Positions 18,001 through 25,422 of a stretch of DNA of 45,777 bases are shown here, piece by piece. The translations under genes were made by a program, and so were the position numbers. Numbering within the stretch: position 1 is the stretch's first letter; each line of letters opens with the position of its first letter. Under the pieces are notes generated by a model, which searched no databases, had not been told where the DNA came from, and was given only the letters and a program-made list of their open reading frames with translations. Source of the stretch: Verrucomicrobiales bacterium (GTDB lineage: Bacteria; Verrucomicrobiota; Verrucomicrobiia; Limisphaerales; CAIMTB01); assembly GCA_016795425.1 (NCBI GenBank), contig JAEUHG010000042.1:1-45777 (forward strand). Direction: 5' to 3'.

Positions 18001-18761
18001 CCATGATCCAGGAAAAGTTTCCCACCTTCGCCTCACTGAGCGTTGCCGAAGTGCCCTCCCTACTCGCCGTCCTTCCGCCAACCGCCTCTGTGCGCGCCGC
18101 CACCTTGGACTCCGTCTTGCTCCTCAATCGCGGCGATCACTACGAAGTCGCGCCGCTTCCCGTGGAGGCCCAACTCTCACCCGTGTTCGGCGTGGCTCTC
18201 GGCGATCTCGACGGGGATGGCAATGTCGACGTGGTTCTGTCCCAGAACTTCCGCGGTGTCGCCGCGGTGGAAAGCCGGCATGATGCCGGGCTAGGACTGT
18301 GGCTCCGAGGCGATGGTCATGGTCAACTCGATCCGATCCCTGCCGCGGCAAGCGGTTTGCGCCTCGACGGCGACGGACGCGGCCTTGCGCTGGCCGACTT
18401 CGATCAAGACGGCCGATGGGACCTCGCCATCGGCCAGCACCAGGGAAGCTCCGCGTTGTATCGCAACGCCCTGGCGCGACCCGGTCGTCGGATCCAATGC
18501 GAAGGCTCGGCAGAGAATCCCGCCGCCGTCGGTGCCAGCGTTCGGGCGGTGACTCGTGGGACACCGACGGGTCCAAGGCATGAGATTCAGCTCGGCTCCG
18601 GGTTCTGGTCCCAGAATAGCCACACCCTCATCCTCGCCGATGATCCTGCCATCGACGCGATCGACATTCGATGGCCCGGCGGTGCCACGGAACGCCACGC
18701 GCTCGCGCCCGGCCCATCGCCTGTCGTACTCCGCCGATCCGACAGCCCTCCACCTCAGTGA
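15021..18761 (+). CDS. exported FG-GAP/VCBS repeat protein with two ASPIC/UnbV domains
   Basis: 1,246 residues from the ATG at 15021, the only start that places a signal peptide (MVKLFLIIAQAFSLFSGQAAA) first. Many FG-GAP/VCBS repeats with calcium-binding loops are visible (DVDGDGLCDLYF, DIDGDGRIDLYV, DLNGDSAPDLYV, DLDNDGDLDIAI, DLDGDGNVDVVL). They form probably two beta-propellers. Two ASPIC/UnbV domains, each following a propeller, lie at about 551-637 (GIGARIRFNAPG ... EVTWRDGRRNWV) and 1157-1243 (VGASVRAVTRG ... DIRWPGGATERH). This is the CRTAC1-like layout, doubled in one chain. A secreted binding or surface role is likely; no enzyme motif is seen. It is convergent with the GH172 gene (stop codons 15 bases apart). 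Confidence 0.87.
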   Translation: MVKLFLIIAQAFSLFSGQAAAPPDWQSGHGFRSRPLNVPASSGKRAGFVQVDALAAGILFTNRLDDERSLTNQIFLNGSGVAAGDVDGDGLCDLYFCGLDASNALFRNLGNWTFQDATSTAGVACADQASTGAAIADVDGDRDLDLLVNGIARGTRLFLNDGRGRFQEATDDAGLRSKAGSTSMALADIDGDGRIDLYVVNYRNDTMRDMPDIRFRVGVTQGVSQLVSVNGRPVTDPDLAGRFTLAQNNGVLENGEADDWFLNRGQGRFERLKWTEGRFLDERGQPMTVPYDWGLSAMFRDLNGDSAPDLYVCNDFQSPDRLWMNDGKGGFRAGSPAVLRQTSLFSMGIDFADFDRDGHDDFFVADMLSREHERRQVQVMDAMALAQFRRSTSERPQFPRNMLFRNRGDGTFAEIAQFAGVDASDWTWCPVFLDVDLDGYEDLLTVTGHWRDAQHADLSRQIEAEKSRQRLSPREQLRLRRRFPRLDTPNFAFRNRGDATFEEMGAAWGFDAKAVSQGIALADLDNDGDLDIAINTLNEPPILCRNSTSAGRVAVRLRGADLNSQGIGARIRFNAPGLPAQSQEMICGGRYLSGDEALRVFATGNAAAGLSLEVTWRDGRRNWVTNVSPNALYEIDQTTAQPASPSSKPASTPLFSAASGLLNHRHVDEPFDDVTRQPLLPHVLSEFGPGITWFDFNRDGWDDLIIGAGRGGRLGVFRNDGRGGFVRQRSALFEKPSPTDQTTILGWRGRNPQNGLLFGSAEDDSQNPPGPAVTLVSLVDGTSNALTLPSANPTGPMAMTDIDRDGDLDLFVGTHRTAGRYPLPAASVMFRNDGGQFILDPRHTPTLDDLGLARGAVFSDQDGDGWQDLVVACEWGPIRMFRNGAEGLQAIDPAIRVNEKSAASFSGVDRLSQLTGWWTGVAAGDLDNDGRLDLVVGNWGRNTPRHPTPRSPIELHYADVEGTGRFALLETWQDPATGRRWPHRDWSALSLGFPMIQEKFPTFASLSVAEVPSLLAVLPPTASVRAATLDSVLLLNRGDHYEVAPLPVEAQLSPVFGVALGDLDGDGNVDVVLSQNFRGVAAVESRHDAGLGLWLRGDGHGQLDPIPAAASGLRLDGDGRGLALADFDQDGRWDLAIGQHQGSSALYRNALARPGRRIQCEGSAENPAAVGASVRAVTRGTPTGPRHEIQLGSGFWSQNSHTLILADDPAIDAIDIRWPGGATERHALAPGPSPVVLRRSDSPPPQ

Positions 18762-18777
18762 GCCCGCAACTCGGAAC

Positions 18778-20451
18778 TCACCGATATAACTTCGGATCCT
18801 TCCTCCAGTCCTTGTCCCGGTCGTGCCCCATCGCCTCGACCCTCGGACGACGCTCACGCAACCGCAGGGATTCAATGCCGCAGAAGTACCCTTCCGACCG
18901 AGGATTCTTTCCTACGCACTGCAACCGAAGCCGGTGTGGACCTGGTTCCGGCCAGAAATCCAACAAATGGAATTCGAACGTGTCCAACTGGGCGTGATGA
19001 AAGTCCAACACCTCGCCGAGGGGAACGCCATCGAGATAAGCCTGGTACCGACCGTAGTCATCCGCGCGCGTTGCCTTCACCAACAACCGCAATGGCTCCT
19101 TGCGCGCCACTTCGAATGGAATCTCGAGCCAGGCGCCGTCGGCTTGTTCCGGCCGATAGAATGCCTGTGGACCAGGATAGAGGTCCAACGTCTGCGGCAT
19201 CACGTCGCCGATCCCGTGTAACTCCCGTCCCAAGTGATCTCGCGCAAACACGGTCAAACGCTCGAGGGACGGCAAAGCGCGTTCACGTGCCCCCGGGGCA
19301 CGCGCTTCGAAGGTGGGCTCCCCCGTCTGATACCAGAACGCGACGCTCGAGTAGTCATCCTCGCGTTCGTTCCAACTGTTGGTTTTCTGGTCAGGATTCT
19401 CATCCGGTGAGATCCAACCGAAATGTTCCAGAGTGACGCGGATCCCGGTGTTGAAAACCAGCGGATCCGCGAGATGCCATCGATAGGCACTGGTGTGGCC
19501 GCCCACGATGCCCCATTGGTCGAAATAGGGGACGCCGAAGAACGGCGTACCGGTGCGCTTGAGCCCCCAAGCCGACAGAAAGTAGTCCTCCGTCCCGGTG
19601 CCCCAGATCGAAGCCTGGGTCTCGCCATCGATATAGATCTTCTCGTCACCCTCGCCAAACCATGCCGGGCTTCGCGCCCGAACCGCGAGCACGGTGCCGA
19701 CGTAATGTCCCTTTCCGCGCGTGTCCAGAATCACGTAATCCTCACCTGGCTTCACCGGATATTCCTGCCGGTACTGGGCGTGGAAATAGGGAGTGTCCAC
19801 GGGAAGCTGTTCCTTCCTGATCCAATCGATGTTGTAGTAAAGCAGGCCGATGGGCTTGTCGCTTTGGTTGATGATTTCAATGCGCGCCCATTCGCGGAAC
19901 GGCATCCGCCAATAGGCATTGTACGAATCCGCATCCTCGACCACCACCGGAAGGCTGATCACCTCGTCGCGGCGCCCGAAGCAATTGGCAAAGAAATCAC
20001 CAACCGGCGCCTCCACGGCAGGCCGGTTCCGGTGATCCCAAGTGATGCGAAGCAGCATCTCCTGATGATTGGCAGAGCCCGTCGGCGCCCAATCCTGGGC
20101 CTCCGGTCCCAGGAAGGTCATCCAAAGGTGGGTGATCACCCCCGGACCCTTCTCGTCCATCAGCACATGAGTGGCTCCGGGCGGAATTCGGAAGTTGTCC
20201 CAGTTGCTGGCTTCCTCCCGATCGCCGCGCGGTGCCGCCATCGGATCACGCCGGGGCTCTCCCCCTCCGCGGCGCACCTCGCCTTGGCGCATCGTGGAGG
20301 TCACCCGCATGGAACGGCCCTCCTGCGGTCGGGCCAACTCTCCGAGCAGATCCTGGGAGCGCGCCAAGACCGGCGCCCCAATCGCCCCAACCAGGCAGGA
20401 AGCCAAGACGGTGAGGCAGCCACGCGAGAGTCCTGACAAAGGAGCATTCAT
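18778..20451 (-). CDS. exported GH172-type glycosidase (DUF2961)
   Basis: 557 residues from the ATG at 20451. The frame runs on to 20760, but that part overlaps the kinase gene and has no signal, whereas 20451 gives one (CLTVLASCLVGAIGAPVLA). DUF2961 signatures are clear: NWDNFRIPPG, HLWMTF, APVGDFFANCFG, YYNIDW, GEGDEKIYIDGE, WGTGTEDYF and WGIVGGHTSAYRWHLADPL. From memory, characterised GH172 enzymes act on alpha-D-fructofuranosides or D-arabinofuranosides and use two glutamates about 21 residues apart. Here E267 (in GEGDE) and E288 (in GTGTEDY) have exactly that spacing. The substrate cannot be read from sequence. The C-terminal domain is a small beta-sandwich (DFWPEPGPHRLRLQCVG). Length fits the family with an extra N-terminal linker (residues 35-80). 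Confidence 0.88.
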   Translation of the reverse strand: MNAPLSGLSRGCLTVLASCLVGAIGAPVLARSQDLLGELARPQEGRSMRVTSTMRQGEVRRGGGEPRRDPMAAPRGDREEASNWDNFRIPPGATHVLMDEKGPGVITHLWMTFLGPEAQDWAPTGSANHQEMLLRITWDHRNRPAVEAPVGDFFANCFGRRDEVISLPVVVEDADSYNAYWRMPFREWARIEIINQSDKPIGLLYYNIDWIRKEQLPVDTPYFHAQYRQEYPVKPGEDYVILDTRGKGHYVGTVLAVRARSPAWFGEGDEKIYIDGETQASIWGTGTEDYFLSAWGLKRTGTPFFGVPYFDQWGIVGGHTSAYRWHLADPLVFNTGIRVTLEHFGWISPDENPDQKTNSWNEREDDYSSVAFWYQTGEPTFEARAPGARERALPSLERLTVFARDHLGRELHGIGDVMPQTLDLYPGPQAFYRPEQADGAWLEIPFEVARKEPLRLLVKATRADDYGRYQAYLDGVPLGEVLDFHHAQLDTFEFHLLDFWPEPGPHRLRLQCVGKNPRSEGYFCGIESLRLRERRPRVEAMGHDRDKDWRKDPKLYR

Positions 20452-20548
20452 GGAAGTAATCACGAGGACCACCCCCGCGTGGCCACCATGAAACGCCGGG
20501 CAGCGACGGCGCCAATTCCTTTGGGACGAACGCGGAACAGGCTCCCTG

Positions 20549-22699
20549 TCAGGCTCGGGAGGATGACTGCAAATCCGGAGGGCCCAGAATGCTGCGCATG
20601 ACCGACCGCAATGCTTCCAAGGTGCACGGCTTTGCCAGGCGACCCGCGGGAACGACCCCTTGCAGCAACCGATCCGCATGGGTGGCGTCGTAACCGGTAA
20701 TGAGGACCACGGGGAGTTGCGGCCAGGCTCCATGAATCTCGACCAATGTCTGGCCGCCATTCATCCGGGGCATGGTCAGATCGAGAAGCACGACTCGAAA
20801 GGCAGCGGGACCTCGATCGCGGATCGTTCGCAGCGCCTCTTCTCCATCTGCGGCTTCGGCCGTTCCAAAACCCAAGGACCTCAGCGCCGCCATCAGGGTT
20901 TGGCGCACTTCGGGTTCATCGTCCACCACCAACACCGTTCCCGAACCCTTCCATGGCACCGTCGCCGCCGGCATCACCGATCCCCGATCGGGCGACGGCG
21001 TCACCGGCCGGTCCGAGCACGGAAGGAGAACGGTAAAAGTGGATCCGAGCCCGACCTTGCTGGAGACGGTGATCACCCCGTGATGGCTGTGCACGATTCC
21101 GAGCACCACCGCGAGGCCGAGCCCACGCCCGGCGAACTTCGTGGAGAAGAACGGATCGAACACCCGTTGTATCGTTTCCGCATCCATGCCGCTCCCGGTG
21201 TCGGTCACCGAGAAGGCCACATACGCGCCGGGAACCGGATGATTCGCGCCGAACGCACCCTCGAAGGTCTTTCCATCCGCCTCCGTCAGGAAGGTCCGAA
21301 CGTCGATGCGACCATGGCGATTGCCGATGGCTTCCGCGGCGTTGACGATCAGGTTCAGCATGACCTGCTGAAGTTGGGAGGCATCCCCAAGAACGGCCGG
21401 CAATTCCCGCGTCGGCTCAAAAACCAGTTCGATTTGCTTGGGAACCGAAGCGCGGACCAACTCTGAAATCTCATTCAACAGGGTCTCCAGTCGCAAGGGT
21501 CGGGCTTGGATGCCGCTCTTGCCGGCGTAAGCGAGCATCTGCCGGCACAAATCACTGGCCTGCTTCGAGGCCTTCTCGATCTGAGCCAGATGCTGATCGA
21601 CCCCGGAGCCACGCACCAACTCCAACCGGGCGAGATTCGAACTGCCCAGGATCACCGTAAGAAGATTGTTGAAGTCATGGGCAATGCCGCCCGCCAACAC
21701 TCCCAGACTTTCCAACTTCTGACTGGCGAGTAACCGACGTTCCATGGCCTGCGTTTCCGCCTGTGTGGCGCGGGCGTCGGTGATGTCGCGCGTGACCCCG
21801 TGCACCTGGATCACACGCCCGTGAGGCCCAAGCACGGGATAGGCCCGATCCTCCACCCAGCGCGTCGCTCCATCCTGACGCCGAATGCGAAACTCCAATT
21901 GCGTTGGGTTCCCGGCCGCCTGCTCGGCAATGGCCGCGATCACCCGCCCGCGATCCTCGGCATCGATATAGTCCAAATATTGATTCGCCTGCGTCATCAA
22001 CTCCTCGGCCCCTCGCCCCCAAACCTCGGGGTAGGCCGGACTCAGGTACAGGAATCGACGAAGGCCGGGCTCCGCAATCCAGAACACATCCCGGATCGAA
22101 TGCGCCAACTCGCGAAAGCGAATCTCGGTCTCCAAGGTCAGGTCGCGGAGCACCCGGGTCATGAGCCCCGACAAAAAGACAGCAAAGGCGACGGCAAATC
22201 CGAAGTGAAGCCACTCGGCCGGGTCGGGCTGCGCGATCGCCATGCATCCCACCCAGCCCGCCAGCGCGATGAACGAGAGGACCAACCACCAGCGCAACGC
22301 CAGCAGCAATGCACCGCCTCCCAGCAGCACCAACATCACGTTGGTCGATTGCTCAGGATCCCGGGCTACCGCGAGATGCGTCAGGCTGTTCAGCAACGGC
22401 ACCACACAAACCACCAGTCCCACCGGGTGCGCCCAACGCTCCGCCACCTTCCCCTTCGCCAAAAGCCGACCCAAAGCGGCGTAGAAGAGCGATGAACCGA
22501 ACGCCAATCCCATCAGGATTCCGCGCTCCCGACCCGACATAACTCCCGCGTGGGCCACCGTGACGAACAGGTAGAAGGCCGCCAGGCCCCAACAGACGGG
22601 CAACAGCTTGCGGAAAGTCACCCTGTCCAATGCCATTTGCCGCACTGCTCCGGCAGTCGACGTTGGCGCGCTTGATGAAAGATGATGACCCGAAGTCAC
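20549..22699 (-). CDS. membrane hybrid histidine kinase with PAS and receiver domains
   Basis: 716 residues from a GTG at 22699. It has about six hydrophobic segments (residues 33-180), then a PAS domain (about 195-310, RFRELAHSIRDVFW ... FRIRRQDGATRWVEDRAYPV). The H-box SLGVLAGGIAHDFNNLL contains the phosphorylated H341. HATPase motifs follow: N-box NLIVNAAEAIG, DTGSGM (500-505), GRGLGLAVV. The C-terminal receiver domain (586-705) has VVDDEP, the phospho-acceptor D640 in LLDLTMP, T668 and K690. The GGIAHDFNNL type is typical of hybrid kinases that pass phosphate to their own receiver. No DNA-binding partner is adjacent, so the output is unknown. It ends 97 bases before the glycosidase start, so co-transcription with that gene is possible. 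Confidence 0.95.
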   Translation of the reverse strand: MTSGHHLSSSAPTSTAGAVRQMALDRVTFRKLLPVCWGLAAFYLFVTVAHAGVMSGRERGILMGLAFGSSLFYAALGRLLAKGKVAERWAHPVGLVVCVVPLLNSLTHLAVARDPEQSTNVMLVLLGGGALLLALRWWLVLSFIALAGWVGCMAIAQPDPAEWLHFGFAVAFAVFLSGLMTRVLRDLTLETEIRFRELAHSIRDVFWIAEPGLRRFLYLSPAYPEVWGRGAEELMTQANQYLDYIDAEDRGRVIAAIAEQAAGNPTQLEFRIRRQDGATRWVEDRAYPVLGPHGRVIQVHGVTRDITDARATQAETQAMERRLLASQKLESLGVLAGGIAHDFNNLLTVILGSSNLARLELVRGSGVDQHLAQIEKASKQASDLCRQMLAYAGKSGIQARPLRLETLLNEISELVRASVPKQIELVFEPTRELPAVLGDASQLQQVMLNLIVNAAEAIGNRHGRIDVRTFLTEADGKTFEGAFGANHPVPGAYVAFSVTDTGSGMDAETIQRVFDPFFSTKFAGRGLGLAVVLGIVHSHHGVITVSSKVGLGSTFTVLLPCSDRPVTPSPDRGSVMPAATVPWKGSGTVLVVDDEPEVRQTLMAALRSLGFGTAEAADGEEALRTIRDRGPAAFRVVLLDLTMPRMNGGQTLVEIHGAWPQLPVVLITGYDATHADRLLQGVVPAGRLAKPCTLEALRSVMRSILGPPDLQSSSRA

Positions 22700-22709
22700 A
22701 ATCGTCCAA

Positions 22710-22716
22710 CCTCCCT
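22710..22716 (-). promoter_or_regulatory. Shine-Dalgarno supporting the GTG start of the histidine kinase
   Basis: AGGGAGG on the minus strand lies 10 bases before GTG 22699. SD sequences are rare in this window, so this favours the GTG over the ATG at 22633. Confidence 0.55.
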
Positions 22717-22857
22717 ATGACTGGGAACCTTCCGTAACGCCTTCAATCACGCAACAGCCAACGCGGGATGGCCCCACCCTCCGACCACTCACCAACGGCT
22801 CCACAGCACCCTTTGGTGGTATGGCCAGTCTCTCTCCCGGCGTATAGATCAGAACCC

Positions 22858-25371
22858 ATGCGAATGATGTCCATCCCATCGATTGCGCGACAGCAGTCCG
22901 TCGGCGCCCTGCGGATTCTGATCTCGCCCGCCCGTCCGCCGTTGGCCGCCCTCCTGATTCTTTGCGCGGGAGCCCCTTTCACCGATGCCGCGCCCGCCGC
23001 CGACTTCCAGGGCCTGAGCACCGCCATCCGGAAAGGGAATGTTTCCATGCTGCAGCGGGCCATCAGCAAATCCCCAGCCACCATTGAGTCCCGTGACGAT
23101 CAGGGCAACACCCTCCTCCACATCGCCGCGCACATCGGCACCGTCGACGCTGTACGCGCCTTGCTGCGCGCCGGTGCGCAGGTCAATGCCACGAACCACG
23201 CCGGTGTCACCCCCCTACTCCGTGCGGCGGCCGATCCCGCCAAGGTCGCGTCGCTGCTCCAGCACGGCGCCCAGCCCAACCTCGCTTCAGCCCTCGGACA
23301 TACGCCGTTGATGCTCGCCGCCCGCAGCCCGTTCTCCGGGGATAGCGTGCGTCTCCTGCTCGAGAAGGGCGCGGATCCCAACGCCCGCAGCCGCCACGGC
23401 GCCACCGCCCTGATGGCCGCCGCCGCGGCCGATCATCTGGGCCATGTGAAACTCCTGGTCGAACACGGTGCCAACGTCAATGCCGTCCCGGCGCCGAGCG
23501 ATCCGAACACCGATCCGATCTGGGGAGGCATGCGCACGCCTCTCATGTGGGCGTCGCTCCGTGGCAATCTGGCCATGGTCACCTACCTCCTCGACCACGG
23601 CGCCGAGGTCAACCAGGTCGTCGGTTTCGGCACCGCCCTTTCCCAAACGGGCTGGCGGCAGCGCACCGAGGTTGCCCGGTTGCTCCTCGACCGCGGTGCC
23701 AATCCCAATCAGACCGAACCCTTCTCAGGGTTCACCCCGCTGCATTGGGCCGCAGCCGCCGAAGAGACCGACGCCGGTATGGTCCGCCTTCTGCTCGACC
23801 ACGGTGCCGATCCGAAGATCGAAGGCGGGCAACCGGTCGACGCGTATCTCGGCGTGCCGCAAACGGCGTGGCTCATGGCTCATCGACGTGGTGCCACGGC
23901 GATCTGCGACGTGCTCGAACGTGCCGGTGCCACACCGGCGCGGGCGGAGGAGAGCCTCCTGCAACGTTGGGTCTCGTCGACCGATGGCAACCTCGACAAC
24001 CTCGGATCGGCGGTTGCAGCCGCGGTGGGTCCGCTGCAAAAGACCGCTCTCTTCTCCATGAACTCGTTCGTTCGCCATGCCTCCAAGCAGGACTGCGCCT
24101 CGTGCCACCAGCAGTTCCTACCCATGGCCGCCACGGGCGCCGCGCGTGCCATCGGCGCTCCCATCGACGACCCGGCGGCGAAACAGTTGATCAGCGAGGT
24201 TCGGCGCATTCACACGAACGCGGAGCTCGACGCCCAACCTCTCTTTCACCCGGAAGCGGCCCACACCTATGGATACGCCCTCTTCGGACTGGAATCCGAA
24301 AAAGCGGTGACCACCGAAGTCGCCGACGCCCTCGTCCATCACCTGGCGTCCATCCAACACCTCGACGGCCGTTGGGAACTCAACCTGTTTCGTCCCCCGA
24401 TCCAGTCGACCCCGGTGACGTCCACCGCCCTGGGTCTCTACGCCCTGGCACGATTTGGCTGGGAAGCCCGCGCCGCCGAATTCGCAAGCCGCGTGCGACT
24501 CGCGAGTCAATGGCTGGCGGAACAGCGCCCGGAAACCCATGAGGGCCGTGTGTACCAGTTGCTGGGCCTTGCCTGGTCCGGTTGGAAACCGCGCCCGCTG
24601 CAGGCCATGTCCGAAGCCCTCCTGGCGATGCAACGCGCGGACGGCGGTTGGTCGCAACTTCCCGGACTCGAAAGCGATGCCTACGCGACCGGTCTTTCCC
24701 TCTATGCCCTCCGCGTGGCTGGGGGTCTCACCCTTGAGAACGCGGCTCTTCGACGCGGGGCGCAGTTCCTTCTCAAGACCCAAGGCCAGGATGGCACCTG
24801 GCATGTTCGTCGCCGCGCGTTTCCGTTCCAACCGACGATGGACAGCGGCTTTCCGCACGGACGCGACAGTTGGATTTCTGCCACGGCCACGAGCTGGGCG
24901 GTGATGGCGCTGGGTGCCCTGCAAGAAACCCCTCGCCGCCGCTCGACGCCTGCGCCGGCGCTCATCCCGGTCAAACGCCGCGCCCACCAGGAAGCCGCGA
25001 AGCCGTCGGAAGCCCGTCCCGAAATACTCCCTGCCGGGCCCACCGCAGACTTTGCCAAGGACATCCGCCCGATTTTGGAAAGGTCCTGCGTGGAATGCCA
25101 TTCCGGCGAACGGCCGCGGGGTGGCTATCGCCTCACGGACCGTGAATCAATGATGGCCGCGGGCAGTCTCGGAACACCCAGCGTCCTTCCAGGGCGCGCC
25201 TCGGAAAGTCCGCTGCTTCATTTCGTCGCCGGCCAGGTTGTCGACATGGAAATGCCCCCGGTCGCCAAGCGGGATCGGTATCCGGCGCTTCAACCCGATG
25301 AACAGCGCCTTCTACAATCCTGGATCGATGCCGGGGCGCCCTGGCCGGACGGGGTCAAACTGGGACGTTAG
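22858..25371 (+). CDS. ankyrin / haem c / alpha-toroid / planctomycete cytochrome fusion
   Basis: 837 residues from the ATG at 22858; the earlier frame start (22768) lacks a signal. A hydrophobic N-terminus (PPLAALLILCAGAPF) suggests export. Ankyrin repeats occupy about 52-355 (GNTLLHIAA, GHTPLMLAA, GATALMAAA, GFTPLHWAAA). A haem c site CASCH is at 413-417. A helical toroid of the terpene-cyclase/prenyltransferase type follows (about 440-690; QRADGGWSQLPGLESDAYAT, GQDGTWHVR, SWISATATSWAVMAL). The last 110 residues are a planctomycete-type cytochrome c domain with CVECH (744-748) and M799 as likely axial ligand. The cyclase DXDD acid motif is absent. The combination suggests a periplasmic redox or binding protein; its role is unknown. 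Confidence 0.82.
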   Translation: MRMMSIPSIARQQSVGALRILISPARPPLAALLILCAGAPFTDAAPAADFQGLSTAIRKGNVSMLQRAISKSPATIESRDDQGNTLLHIAAHIGTVDAVRALLRAGAQVNATNHAGVTPLLRAAADPAKVASLLQHGAQPNLASALGHTPLMLAARSPFSGDSVRLLLEKGADPNARSRHGATALMAAAAADHLGHVKLLVEHGANVNAVPAPSDPNTDPIWGGMRTPLMWASLRGNLAMVTYLLDHGAEVNQVVGFGTALSQTGWRQRTEVARLLLDRGANPNQTEPFSGFTPLHWAAAAEETDAGMVRLLLDHGADPKIEGGQPVDAYLGVPQTAWLMAHRRGATAICDVLERAGATPARAEESLLQRWVSSTDGNLDNLGSAVAAAVGPLQKTALFSMNSFVRHASKQDCASCHQQFLPMAATGAARAIGAPIDDPAAKQLISEVRRIHTNAELDAQPLFHPEAAHTYGYALFGLESEKAVTTEVADALVHHLASIQHLDGRWELNLFRPPIQSTPVTSTALGLYALARFGWEARAAEFASRVRLASQWLAEQRPETHEGRVYQLLGLAWSGWKPRPLQAMSEALLAMQRADGGWSQLPGLESDAYATGLSLYALRVAGGLTLENAALRRGAQFLLKTQGQDGTWHVRRRAFPFQPTMDSGFPHGRDSWISATATSWAVMALGALQETPRRRSTPAPALIPVKRRAHQEAAKPSEARPEILPAGPTADFAKDIRPILERSCVECHSGERPRGGYRLTDRESMMAAGSLGTPSVLPGRASESPLLHFVAGQVVDMEMPPVAKRDRYPALQPDEQRLLQSWIDAGAPWPDGVKLGR

Positions 25372-25388
25372 CCCGAACGTCCGTGTTT

Positions 25389-25422
25389 CCCGCCCCGGCT
25401 CCCGCCGCTGGGGCGGGGTTTT
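25389..25422 (+). terminator. terminator between the convergent ankyrin and giant genes
   Basis: CCCGCCCC (25389-25396) pairs with GGGGCGGG (25410-25417) around 13 bases, followed by GTTTTA. It starts 18 bases after the ankyrin stop. It overlaps the very end of the opposite gene and probably serves the plus strand mainly. Confidence 0.75.
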
